Part shown: positions 25,972 to 37,600 of the stretch, in pieces
How the letters are laid out: each line of letters begins with the position of its first letter
Position numbering within the stretch: position 1 is the stretch's first letter
Assembly: GCF_965638725.1 (NCBI RefSeq)
Contig: NC_134950.1
Location: 163,160,853 to 163,224,852 of the forward strand
Source of the DNA: Aptenodytes patagonicus
Taxonomy: Eukaryota; Chordata; Aves; Sphenisciformes; Spheniscidae
Direction of reading: 5' to 3'
Length of the DNA stretch: 64,000 bases
Notes under the pieces: generated by a model
What the model was told of the DNA's origin: nothing
The model's input: the letters and a program-made list of their open reading frames with translations, nothing else
Databases searched by the model: none
Made by a program: the position numbers and the translations under genes

Positions 25972-26536
25972 CTCTTAACCCTTACTGAGGGTTTTATTCC
26001 CCAAATACAAACACTTAACAACCTCTACCGGCAAAAGACAAGACAAACAGCCCTTTCAACCAAGCCATAAAATATCTAGTTTCATATATAATCACAAAAC
26101 CTCCTGACATTAAGGCGTCCCAGCTTTGCACATGGGACAAAGCTGATTAATGCTGTGAGAGACTAGCAGTGGGCAAAACCAGAGTTCCAAATACGACTCT
26201 TTGCCAGGAGACTCCTCAGCACCATTACTGCCACCAAACAGTCCCAAGAACGTCACTAGGAAGGCGGGAGGAAAGCAGTGGGGCACTGGAGGAAGAATGC
26301 TGTACTGCTGGCCAGAGAAACCCTTACATGCTGTTTGCAGGAAAAATAGCAACTGACTTAGAGGCTGGGATGGAGAGTCTGAGTAGGAACTGGGACCGTT
26401 GCTGGGACATACGACCCATGGGGATGAGCCTTTAGCATCAGCTCGGTATCTGTGGCTTTGAACTTCCTCAGGAGTTTGGTAGGATTCATTGAGAGTTGAA
26501 ATCAGCTTCCTGGGGCAGCGGAAAAGCTTTTTCTGC
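25972..26536 (-). other. HTR5A: HTR5A 3' untranslated region (predicted)
   Basis: The receptor stop codon is at 26537-26539 on the minus strand. Downstream of it, the first good polyadenylation hexamer (AATAAA on the minus strand) is at 25993-25998, giving a 3' UTR of about 550 nt. The true cleavage site is not visible in sequence, and longer isoforms are possible. No coding frame in this stretch looks conserved. Confidence 0.55.
25993..25998 (-). terminator. HTR5A: Candidate HTR5A polyadenylation signal AATAAA
   Basis: A canonical hexamer on the minus strand about 540 nt after the HTR5A stop codon. It is chosen because it is the first canonical hexamer I see on that strand downstream of the stop. 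Confidence 0.45.
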
Positions 26537-26869
26537 TCAGTGCTGTCTAAAGAATAGGTTCCTGAAGGCATTGTTGTAGTTTTTGTTGAAAGCAGTGTAG
26601 ATGAGTGGATTAAAAAAGGAATTTGAATAGCCCAGCCATAGAAAAATACTCTTCCAAATGGGTGGGATGTCGCACGAGCAGAGGGGGTTGATGAGCTCCG
26701 TGATGAAGAAAGGGATCCAGCAGAGCACGAAGACCCCAATAAGGATGCCCACCATGAGGGCAGCTTTCTTTTCCTTCTGCTCTCTCCACGTGTCTCCGTC
26801 CGTCTGGAACGTAACAGTGGCATGACGGACAGTGAAGACCATCTGTGGCTGCTGGGCAGCTTCTTTTAC
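26537..26869 (-). CDS. HTR5A: 5-hydroxytryptamine receptor 5A, coding exon 2 (C-terminal part)
   Basis: This exon encodes residues 247-356 of the serotonin receptor: the end of the third intracellular loop, TM6, TM7 and the short tail. The acceptor AG is at 26870-26871 and the exon opens in phase 0 with [12 protein letters not shown]. Landmarks are the TM6 CWIPFF block (residues 296-301) and the TM7 NPLIY motif (333-337). The protein ends in FFRQH, with the stop at 26537-26539. The first visible Met of this frame (26842) is internal and not a start. Together with exon 1 the protein has 356 residues, against 357 for the human receptor as I know it. The match to HTR5A rather than HTR5B rests on overall likeness and on PAXIP1 being next door. 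Confidence 0.96.
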   Translation of the reverse strand, partial: VKEAAQQPQMVFTVRHATVTFQTDGDTWREQKEKKAALMVGILIGVFVLCWIPFFITELINPLCSCDIPPIWKSIFLWLGYSNSFFNPLIYTAFNKNYNNAFRNLFFRQH

Positions 26870-27823
26870 CTGCCAAACACAAACACAAGTTGCACCATAT
26901 GTGCCTCAGTCAGCTGATCCCACACAGCAGGTACACAACCAAACTATGCAAGTGACGGCCAGAGCTCATGGGGAAACGCGGGACATCTACGTCATGCTCT
27001 AATGGAGGGGAGATTGGTTGTATGACCCTCTTCTGGGTAACAGAGACTATTTTTAAGTGAGGCTGGAAACTAAGGAGAGTAGTGCTATATGGGCACACGG
27101 AATTCCTCACACAGCATCACAATAAGATTATTTCCCCATTTACAATCAGATCAGTAGAACAGGCACACACCCACATGCTGTGCACAAAAGTCTCCTTGCT
27201 TTCTGTGAACCCATTGAGTTTAAGAGTGCTTGGAAGGAGAGGCAAGAAAATGAGCATACATTTCCTTCCGCCTCCCAAGAAGTCTCTACAGTGCACAGTC
27301 ACCGCGCCTGAGATGAACTGACACAATGCAGCCACGATTAGGAAGCATTTACAAGGATGCTCTGCACGTGTGTCTGCTGTGTAAATCCACAACCTCCCCA
27401 AAGCCACAGCTGCTTGCCAGGTTATCGTCCCCAGCGGCGATGGGATCCCATCCATTCACACCCCCACACGTCTCCCCACGGGAGGAACGGTGACCCCTTA
27501 CTCACACTCACGAGCACTGATTCAGCATTCCATGGGGGGACATCTGTGAGTCACCGCCCGCCCACGTGGAGCTCAGGCTCGCAATCTGGCCCAAAGTTGC
27601 TTTAGCTACACTTTGCATGCTCACAGCTGGCGACTCGGAAGGAGTCAAAAGACTGGGCTTGCAAGCTTTGCAGTCAACTTTCCCTTGAAAGCCTCCAGGA
27701 TTCACCGGGCTTCGGTAGGATGCTGTTTGCTTGCACACTTTAGCTCCAAGTTTCCCCCACTACTGCAAAGGCTTGGCTGCTACCAGCAGTTGACTAGAGC
27801 AAAATACAACCGAGTTGACCTAC
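26870..27823 (-). other. HTR5A: HTR5A intron 1
   Basis: A 954-bp phase-0 intron with donor GTAGGT at 27818-27823 and acceptor GGCAG ending at 26870. A single intron at this place in the third intracellular loop is the known HTR5A gene structure. I see no transposon or RNA gene inside it. Confidence 0.92.
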
Positions 27824-28561
27824 CTCCAGGGCTTCTGGTGTAATGGGAGTGATGGAGTTGCTCTTCCGAGATCCAATTCGAAACTTGGCAGCCTTGTAGA
27901 TCTTCCAGTACACAAACAGCACCACGCAGAGGGGCAGGTAGAAGGCGCCAAAGGTGGAGAAGATGGTGTAGGATGGCTCCTGGCTGACTTGGCACTCCTC
28001 ACTGTCCTCTGAGTAAGTCTCTCCCCAGCCAAAGAGCAGCGGGGCCAAGGAGATGAAGGCAGAGAGTGCCCAGGTGAGGGCAATCATGATGTTGGAGATG
28101 CGGCGCCGGATGCGAAGCGTGTACTCCAGGTGGCGGGTGATGGACCAGTAGCGGTCGAGGGCGATGGCCGTGACATTCCAGATGCTGGCGGTGCAGCACA
28201 GCACATCAAAGGAGATCCACACCTGGCACAGTGACCGGCCCAGCCGCCACCGCCGCCCAGACAACTCGTGCACCAAGCTGAGGGGCATGACGAGGGCTGC
28301 CACCATCACGTCGGAGATGGCCATGGAGGCCACCAGGTTGTGGGGCACCCGGTGGAAAGTGCGAACCCGGAGGATGGTGGCCAGGACCAGCCCGTTCCAC
28401 AGGAACGTGGCCACCACCAGCATGGCCAACAGGGTGAGGACCAGCACGCTGAAGACGGAGAGATGCGCCCGGCCGCCGTCCGGGCCGGCGGAGGACCCGC
28501 TCCGGTTGCTGGCATCCGGCGTCGTATCGGCGAAGCAGCTGAGGTTGAGCAGGCGCTCCAT
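27824..28561 (-). CDS. HTR5A: 5-hydroxytryptamine receptor 5A, coding exon 1 (N-terminus to third intracellular loop)
   Basis: HTR5A is a class A G-protein-coupled receptor for serotonin, in neuronal plasma membranes, coupling to Gi/o in mammals. This exon encodes residues 1-246. Visible landmarks: two extracellular N-glycosylation sequons (N6-LS, N19-RS), TM1 from about residue 34, the sodium-site Asp84 in TM2, Cys112 and Cys190 for the extracellular disulfide, the amine-binding Asp119 in TM3, the DRY motif at 136-138, TM4 around 157-177 and TM5 around 200-219. The exon ends in EALE followed by the donor GTAGGT. The ATG at 28559-28561 has G at -3 and +4, a good context, and is the most upstream in-frame Met. 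The N-terminal tail is the least conserved part, as usual in this family. Confidence 0.97.
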
Positions 28562-29290
28562 GCCGGGGGCTCCGGGGCACCCGGGCTCCTCCGGGCGAGG
28601 TGGCGGTGCTCGGCGCTGGGCACTCCCCGTGCCGGGGGGGGGGAGCTCCGCCCTACCGCGGGCGCGGAGAGTCCCCGGCCGCCCCGAGCGGCGCCGGGCA
28701 CGGCGGCTCCGCGCTGCCAGCCGCCGGGGTCTTCATCCCCGGGAGGAAGAGCCCTGCGTCAGCCGCCGGCTGACGGCAGCCCCCGGCCCGCCCCGGCGCG
28801 CCAACCCCGGCGGCGGGAGGCGGCGGCTCCGCGGGCGCGGCGGGGTGCGCGGCTCCGGGGCGGCGCGGAGCGGGGCGGTGCTGGCTGCGGCCGCGGCGGC
28901 GGAACCCGCGCGGAGGAGCGGCTGCCCCTGCGGAGGAGTCGGCGCTGTCGGCTGGCGGGGCTTGGGGCGGGCAGGTGAGTCGTCCCCCCCCTTCCCCGTG
29001 CGCGGGTGCGGAGCGAGCAGCCTCTCGGCGGGGAGCGGCTCGGGGCTTGCGAGTTCGTGCTTAGTCATTTCAGTGCGGGGATTGTCCCTCGAAACCGGCG
29101 CCGGTCGGAGCGGAGCGAAGGCAGAGCCGGCAGCCGCTGCCCGCTGCCCGCTGCCCGCTGCCCGCACCGCGCGGGGTGCAGCCCCCGGCTTTGTCTGCGC
29201 CGCTTCTGCCCGGGGTGGCTTCTCCCCCCGGGGCGTATTCCGCATCAGACGCAGAAAGTTAGCATCCCTGTGAAATTCTGCCTGGGCTCT
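28562..29290 (-). promoter_or_regulatory. HTR5A: HTR5A 5' UTR and CpG-island promoter
   Basis: CpG dinucleotides are dense from within exon 1 to about 29250 and then drop sharply. There is no clear TATA box at a sensible distance. GC boxes occur on both strands. This is a typical CpG promoter for the minus-strand receptor gene, and it could also fire on the plus strand: a consensus plus-strand splice donor is at 28975. The transcription start cannot be placed from sequence. Confidence 0.7.
29134..29165. repeat. Heptamer minisatellite (CCGCTGC) x4.5
   Basis: Four exact copies and a partial fifth of a 7-bp GC unit inside the HTR5A CpG island, about 570 bp upstream of the start codon. Copy number may vary between individuals. 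Confidence 0.9.
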
Positions 29291-30916
29291 TCTAAACATG
29301 TGTTAGTGAGGTGCCACGGGAATTTCGTAGCTCCCATACATGCTGGAGTCTGTGTCCAGCAAACCTGTTAGTAACCCTCGTTATTCTTGGGGGGGGGGGG
29401 CGGGATGAGGCAAGGGGTTATTTCTTTGGGAACTTCTGCTCTGACATTTCCTAACTTGTTAGCAATTGGCGGGCCTTTTATTAGAAATAATCAATCACTT
29501 GGCTATGGTTATTAATCGTTAAATTAATAACATTTCATTAAACGTTAAGGAAATGTTTGAGCATTGCACCTGTTTTTTCTCACGCTGCTTGTGATGAGAA
29601 GTGGGATTCTGGGCCTCGTAGCGGAAGGCAGAATTTAAACCCACCGAGCAGGTTTCCCCGTGCACCAGCTCCATGCAGGGATGCCGGCCAGCTCCAGCCT
29701 GCAAGCCTTGGACGGCGTTCAGGCAGGGCTGTGCCGGCGCTGGCACCCTGCTTCTCCGGACGGTCCCGGGATAACGGGTCCAAAGAGCTTTTGGGTCGGA
29801 GCTGACGGACGATGTGAGAAGCTGGCAGGCACTAACATGGGGCTCACAGTCTGCATCTCGGGGGGGGGGGGAGAAGGGAGAAGGAAGGAAGGGCATCAGT
29901 GTTAAGAACCGGTGACAATGACACTTGCCGGTGAACTGCACTTTCAGAGAGTTGGGGGAGAAAACACAAACGAAAGAGATGGTCAGGGGAGTACCCGATG
30001 CATACTGTGCTTGTGGTATACGGAGGGTAAAACCAAACTGGTGCTTTCTGCTGCCTCTTCGGAATCTCTCTGGACTTTTTAATGAAAAACAGCAAAGTAA
30101 CAATAACAAGGGCTAAAGAAATAAGATGTTTTCTAGTGCTGCTACTTGTTTCTCCATGCTACCAAGTGAAACACAAGGCAGCGTATCCAAAACAGGTCCA
30201 GGACCTTGTTTTGGTGGGGCGGGAATTTCCCCATATGGACTCATGCTGTGCTGTGATACTCGTCCTCAGAGCCAGAGAACAGGACCTGGCCTATTGTAGT
30301 TACTAGAACAGATGTAGCCTTAGAGACTATGACATAGTTTTGGAAATATACTGCCATCTTTTTGGGGGAGAGATGATTATTTTATCTTTCATACACATGA
30401 ATACTGACAATTTTGGAACGGGTAGGTTTTTTACTTAAAACTCAAAGGACAAATGGGGTTTGCAGGCTTTCATAAAGCCTCCTGATTTAAAATTCCTGGT
30501 TTGCAAGGTGCCAAACATCCTTGACTGTCATTCAATTGATCAAAACACTTAGCAACTGCTAGGACTGAGAGGTTTTTGTTGCGTGGGCCCTTCCCAGAGA
30601 AGCCTATGAAGCCCAGAATTAACAGAATCAACCACAAATTATGCCCCTGAAAAGATATTATTATTTTTTGCTTCAGGAACAAATAGACAAAAATTACATT
30701 TAAAGGGAAATGGAAATAAAATGTATTAAATCTGAAGAAGTAAAACTAGATTATGTTCTAATGAAAAATTATGAATATTCTCATTATCTTACTGGACTTT
30801 TAAAAATATATATTAGCAGATTCTGGAGTTGAATGGGTCAGTTGAGTACTAATTGGAAATAAAAGATGGACACAAATACATATATATGTATATAAAAATA
30901 TATATATAGCATATGT
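29291..30916. other. HTR5A upstream DNA, no gene recognised
   Basis: Contains G homopolymer runs at about 29390-29400 and 29858-29870 and a TA-rich microsatellite at about 30876-30908. A minus-strand open frame of 196 codons at 29519-30109 has no recognisable domain and is not supported as coding. Confidence 0.55.
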
Positions 30917-31647
30917 GGAAATGCAAAGATCTGCACCTGGGATGGAAAAACCCTATACAACAGTACAGGCTGGGGACTGACTGGGTAGACAGCATTCTGC
31001 AGAAGAGGACCTGGGTGGCCTTTCGGGCAAGAAGTTGCAGTCTGCAATGTGCCATTGCATGTCCTGGAGCATCCTGGCCTAATGAGCACGCCATCAGGTT
31101 GAGGGATGTAACTATTTCCCTCTATCCAACAAACCTTGGAATTTTACGTCCAGTTCGGGGTTCCTCAGTACAAGACACTGACATATTGGGGGAAGTCCAG
31201 TGGAAGGTCGTCAAGATGATGAGCGAACTGGTATATGATGTATAAAGGGAGGGATAACTGAGTTTGTCAATCTTAAAAAGAGAAGGTTAAGGGGAAAATC
31301 TTACTGCTGTCTCCAGCTTCCTCAGGGGAGGGTGTAGAGAGGGTGGAGGCAAACTCTTCTTAGAAGCGCGCAGCGATAGGACAAGATGCAATGAATGCAA
31401 GTCACAACATCAGATATTCCAATTAGAAATTAGGAAATAAATATTCACCTGGAGAGTGGTCAAACACTGAAATGGGTCCAGAGAGGCTGTGAAATCTCCA
31501 TCCTTGGCGATGTTCAAAATTCAGCTGGACAGCACTGTGAGTGACCTGATCTAACTTTGAAGTTGGCCCTTCTTTAATGGGAGTTGGACTAGGTGACCTC
31601 CAGAGGTCCCTTCCAACCTAGATCATTCCACGATTCTGATTCTGCAA
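30917..31647 (+). mobile_element. Old, degenerate CR1 3' fragment
   Basis: About 730 bp aligns by eye to the last part of CR1 ORF2 and its 3' UTR: the CTGCACCTGGG block near 30930, the AGGACCTGGGTGG block near 31005, the AGCGATAGGACAAGA block near 31370, and a 3' end with the GGACTAGGTGACCTCC hairpin region and octamer-like tail near 31620-31647. Reading frames are broken throughout. Divergence is high, so the insertion is old. It lies about 2.4 kb upstream of the HTR5A start codon. Confidence 0.88.
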
Positions 31648-34600
31648 TCTTTAAGCATGATGGCTGAATGCACCAGATTCTGGAGGTGACTGAATGTTGT
31701 TATTTTTAAGGACAAAATGCTGTTTACTTTACACAGATTAGTAAGCCCATTGATTTCCTCAGAACTGTTGATATTTATAAAGTGAGTGGAAGGCTGGGAT
31801 CTGTAGCGAGTGGATAATGTTTGTGGAATGATCACACCTATGAAAGTCTCTGAGAAAAGGATCTACACAACAAAGTCAGGATTATCTCACATCCTCATTG
31901 ATGGAGCCAGAGGAATTAAAAGTGACAGGACTTCCCTAGATTTAGCAGGGTTCCCTTCAGTACAGACATCAAATGCTGCTTGCTACTAAATACCATTTAC
32001 TGGAGGTACCTTCCAATTCAAAATATGTAGCTGGTGGTTGGAGGCTGGGAGGGAATTCCCAACACAGTCACTGCAGTGCCACTGCCTACGTGCACGTCCA
32101 AGTAGTATCTGCTCTTGGGGACAGGACTTACATTGTGAATCTGTATGCAGATCTTTTGAACCCCTGCACTTATAACTGGCAGAAAAGGGAGAGGAGATGG
32201 CTCAGGAAGTGTTTTTGCTGAGCATACTTAATGAATACATGAGAATGTCAGTCTACAGGGTAGGTGGGAGCTGCTACATTGAACAAGGATTAAAGGAACA
32301 CGTTTACTCACTGTATATATACACCAACACTGAAAGCTCTGCTCGGTTGCCAGCCAGACTGCTCAGTAAGTGTGCATGCTGTCAAGGCAATTTCTGAAAC
32401 TCAGGTAATCATTACTTAATCTTCATTTAACATTCATCAACTCCAGCTCACACTTTTTACATCCAGACATGCTTTTGGAAGACACTTGCACACCACCCGC
32501 TCCTCTCCTATAACAACAAAATGTTCAAATACAAACAGTTAAAATGTTTGACACTGTGAGGTTGTTCTTACACCCTCAGAGCCCGTCCACACTTCTGAGT
32601 CTCACTCTAGTCTTCCAAAACCAAGGTCTTCAGAGATGGCCAATATCAGCACTGTGACAGACTCTGATGATGCCCCACCTCTGGCTCAGGTGTCCTGTGG
32701 TGTTAGGATTGTAGTTTTGGGAGCGGAGAGGGGGAATGCTGAACCAGAACTCTTCATGGACACGCACCAGCTTTTATGAAACTCATCTTTCTGACTAATT
32801 CACCCCATAAAAGCTGTCTCAGGTGCAGGGTAGTAGCTCTAGTTGGGGGGAAGACTGAGTGATTCCCTTCCTCTCCAGTGGTCCGTGAGAGCATGTATTT
32901 GGGGCATAGGCAATCAAGGTTCAAAGCATCCCAGCTCAGACTATGGGCTTGAATCATGATGCCTCATATCCCATGTAAGCATTTTAATTGCCAAGTGGCT
33001 GACTATTCTGGGTAGCTCTCTCAGGTTTCTTATGTTGAATCTGTTTAATAATCACATATTTACTGGAGCATGGACTTAGACCTGAGGTTTTCTAACATCC
33101 CAGCCCAGTGCCACAGCAACGGAAAGATGGAGTCGGCCTTTCTCTCCCAGTAACATGTAATTACTTACTGCAAAGTGGAGCAATTCCTACTGACTGAGAA
33201 GCAGAGATTAATCCTGCCGTGTGTTAGTAGGACATTCAGCAGGACTGTGGGAGTACGTCAGAGCAGGAACAAGGAGGACCTGAGTGCCCCACATCCCCAG
33301 AGTGCCCCAGTGACTGACCTGTTTGCCAAACGGGGTTCTCTTGCTCCAGATGCTTATGAGGAACTTTGAAAAGTCTCTCTGTCCCGGGGCAGAAATGAAA
33401 ACAGAGTTGAAATCCTGTTGTCTTTTTATTTGTATGGCTGGAAAACTATTCCTCATCCAGCCTCTAATGGCAGGTCTCATTCGGTTTAGGGCGTCCAAAC
33501 TTTCCTTTGGGAATTGTCACCAATTGTATAACTTCAGTGACATAACTAAAGTATTGTTTAATTCTGCAGTAGGAACAAAGCAGGACAAGAACAAAAGCTG
33601 TTCAACAGAGCAGCCTCTGTGTATCCGAGCATAGTCTTCTTATATGTAAACTCCGCGGTAAGTGTCTCAGTCCTTGCGTCTCTTGAATTTGGCCACAAGC
33701 TATTACACAGCCAGCCTAAAGGGAGGATGGGCTTCGCTACTTTGCATTACCGTGTATGGCTCAGTAAATGGACTGCCAGGAGTGTTTATTTGTCTTCTGC
33801 CTGACGTGAATTAACTCCTGCTGGAATTAAACCCTTCGTTCTTGCATAGCAAAAAACACGTTCGTGGTCAAAGGACCAGATGGAACACAACTTCGTAAAG
33901 TCTTACAGGCAACTCCCACATCATTCACTGCTGCAGTTAAAGTTACACTCTGTGTAAATAAATGAAATGTAAATAATTGTATCACTTCTTTCATACCTTA
34001 AGGGACAACATTAATCAGCTGTGTAATTTCAAGGGAGTCAGCAGAGTTATGCTAAGTGTCATATTGGCTTTTAGTCAAAGGTGCTTTGCAGTGAGTAGTT
34101 ACGACAGTAGTGCAATAACTTGGAGCCTGCCTCAGGAGGTACTGCCCTCATAAGGCATCCAGTTTGCATTTATTACTCCGGTGATAGCAAATACTTAACG
34201 CATATATACACCAGCACCTGTGATCTTCTTTACCTGTGGTCAGTCCCTGAGAAGTAAACCTTTCTCTGGACTCTGATGGACTTGGTCTCTGCAGGTTGCT
34301 GACAAATCACAATAGAAAATTATCCATATTTCTGATTTAAAAAAAAAGAAAGTTTAAAAATATCAAAATATATTATGCTTCTGGGAGTACACAGTATCCT
34401 GCAGTTCTGTCAATCATCTAGAATAGCAGGCGTATAGAAAAATAATAAGAAACTGTGTGTGGGAAGACTAGGTAACTCTAACTTAATACATGAGCTTTGG
34501 CAATCAAAGCTGCCAATGCAAACTATCAGGACTCTGCCAGGGAGACAGATGGCACGATGACAGCAAATGGATGGGTCTCTAAAACTCAATTATCATTTCA

Positions 34601-37600
34601 GTTCAGGCCCTTTTTCTGTATGCCAAGTTGTGGAAGAGATTTGTTTATCTTGAGCTTTATGCATTTTGGCAGATAATTTGCATAGGTGTGAAGCTATAGG
34701 GAAGGCTGTGCTAGTGTTAGGCTGAACACGTTTTTTTCTGCTGTGTGTTGTTTTCCAGGTTACCTTTCTGCTTTCTTGCAGGTGGTAGGTTTCTAAACCT
34801 TTATTTACATAAATCCATCTGCAGTCTGGAAATGTTCTTTCAGAACTCCAGAGGCAAAACGTTTTAAGATCCATTTACCATACGGAGAGAAATCACTCTA
34901 GGCAGTTTTCCAGGCCAGCGGTTCTTCAACATTTTTTCTTACACCTCCTTCCATCCCCATTCTGCTCCCTTTGGCTCCTTGGCAGCGTGTTCCCATGCCC
35001 ATGTCTTCCTTGGTTGGAGTACCTTATCCCCAAACCACCGTTAACTTTAGCATTCAGGACTGGTTTTCTAATTGAAACAAATTGGCAGTATGTGCAAAAA
35101 TGAAACCACCGATGCCTGTCATCAAAGGATGTCTTCAGTGGGAGATTCTTTTCTCTTCTTCCACCCCAATAGCCTAATTTCTTTATATGCTTTTGGTTGC
35201 TGCCTTCTTCCCTGGAGATTTCTGAACAGCCACAGCCACATCTCTACCTGCCAAAGGAAGCATTGGCATAGTTGTGCAGCTTTCTCAGCTTGGGTATCGC
35301 TGATGAGCGTCTCAGATTCATATTCACATGCTGCTTCCTTCCAGCTGTGGAATATTTTCCTCCCCCTGATCATTCGGCGTACCTGTATGTTTCCCTGCCC
35401 CTGCCTGCCCAGGTCACGCAGATCAGCAAAACTGCTGTCAATTTAAGTAAGGCAAATTCCCAGTATTTTCAAGCTGTGCAACATGGCAGGTCATTAGAGA
35501 AAATGGGAAAGCTGTGGAATTTTACTTATTTATATTTCATATCGATGTTGCTATTTAAGCGAGTGAGAGGCTCATACAAATGAGAGGCATTATTTACAAG
35601 TTAAAAGAAGTCAAATGGTAGGATATGACCACACGGTTTTCTTTCTGCAACTAAAATGTGTCTGCTCCCATGCCTGTGCAAGAAAAGTGTTTGCAGACGT
35701 CTCCTGTAGGCTGACAGAAAGCTTGCCTCTAGATCAGAGGCAAGACAGAAAACTCTTCCAGCTATTTGAACAGAGGCAGCCATTTTTAAAGGACCCCAAA
35801 CATAATTTCTCTTACAGAACTGGGCAGTATCATGTTACAAATGTTTTATTTTGGTTCCTTCTACCGCAGCAGGCACCTGATCAAGCAGTGTCTTCCTGCT
35901 ACTGCTGTAAAATTCTCTGAACCTATGGGATGAAAGCGGTTGTATAAATGTGTCTAAATGTCCCTCTATTTTTCACAAGGATTTTTATTAGTAGCATCAT
36001 TATTTTTGACAACCAGTATTCACTACTTGGACAGCAAAATGTCGCCAGACCTTTCTTAATTGTCTAGCAATGCATTTTACTATAAAAGAGCTGATTTTTT
36101 TTCTGTCTGCTGGTCTGTGAGTCAAGGTTGGTAGACTGTAACTCCGAGGTGGTGGCCCAGTGGTTTGTGAGCTGCAGCAGCTCACCAGCGGTTCACATTC
36201 AGCTCCCACACTGGGGACATGACGTGTAACAGTGGGAATATACTCATGCAAGAGCTGGTGGTGGGAAAACCGATCCAGCAAGAGCGGCTGAGGCCAGCAT
36301 CTCTGAGTTACCCTGGGGTCCACCTGTGTGCCCACTCTTGCCTTGTCCCGCAGTGAAGCCACCAGGCTCAGAGGCAGCTGCTGGCATCTGCCACCAGTGA
36401 GTTTCTCCTTTCTTTTCAGAGCCCTCCCTTCCACCTTTCTTCAGGTGCCTCCAGGTAGATGCAATGTATCGTGCAATTCTTGTCCCTGCGGAGATTTTAG
36501 TATGTGACCTGAAAGGCAAGGGACCTGGCTGGCCTTGTTAAGCTGGTGGCTTCTGTAGATTCATTTTCTGTAGTTCCTTTTTCTATCTCTTCTGTGGTTA
36601 CCTTCTACGTTCAGGTTTCAACTGTATCACAGTGGGTTCGAACTCACCTGCTAAAGGAACCAAAAAGGTGACTTCCCTATCAGAATTTCAGCATAAATTT
36701 AGTAAAAATCTTCCATATTGATACCACTGAATTATTCAGGGTCTCATATGAACATACTTCATGGGCTGTCTTCATTAAAGAAGGTATTATCCATCTGCAC
36801 AGAAGATGGCTCATGTATTACTTTAAAAGCTGAATCTCATTTTGGAAACACAGAAATCACATTGTTTTTTAAAAGGACTCCTCATCTGACCTGATACATC
36901 TTCAGAGCTTTCTGGGCAGGCTGTTAGTGTCCTTCCTCCTCCACACATTTCACCATCTTCACTGTATGCTGATGCCTCTCCTTTCTTCTATGCTTTATTG
37001 AGCACTAGAATAGTTAACGTGGTCAGCTTTTAAAACATCACCACTAGCGACTGACTTGGCAGTAGGGTTATAAATGCAATTTCGTAACCACGACCAATAA
37101 TTCAATAGAAAAATGAGAAAAAAACACTTAACTTTTTCATGTTTTAAAGCCTTTCATCCCACATTCACACATACGACATCTCCTGTCCCTTAGCTTTGAC
37201 TCCTAGCACTATTCTCAGCCTTGCAGAGCTGCCCACGCACACATGTACTCCCCATCCCTCCTGTTTTGGTCGCACTCCAGCCAGGCTGGCTGCCGGTGCC
37301 CTGCCCTTCTCCTGCCATCATCCCTTCTGCAGCACGGCCACACCTCGATGGGAGTCTGTAAGTGGAGTCCAGGGCTTGGTCCGTTGTGAGGAAGAGGCAC
37401 AAAGACAAATGATCTCTGCCACAGTGCATGTTCTCCGTTTCAAGGAGGTTTTCTTGCAGCTTTTCTGTTTTTATGACAGCTGTGACTGTAAGGAACCATA
37501 AATCCCGATGTCCTTGCCCCAGATAATCCCTCCTGCCCAGTGACAGGCATGCCCCATTAAACACTGCATTACAGCCTCAGATTAATGACAAGTGTTACAG

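Noticed and set aside
28164..29273. A 369-codon plus-strand open frame over HTR5A exon 1 and its promoter
   Set aside because: It is antisense to a certain coding exon and runs into a CpG island, where stop codons are rare by composition. It is Arg/Gly/Ala/Pro-rich with no domain. A non-coding antisense RNA is possible, a protein is not supported.
29519..30109. A 196-codon minus-strand open frame upstream of HTR5A
   Set aside because: No recognisable domain, and the frame crosses a G/C homopolymer. HTR5A already has a complete N-terminus with a good start.
36635..36645. A tRNA B-box-like GGTTCGAACTC
   Set aside because: No A box at the right distance upstream, no cloverleaf stems and no terminator T run at the right place. 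A chance match.
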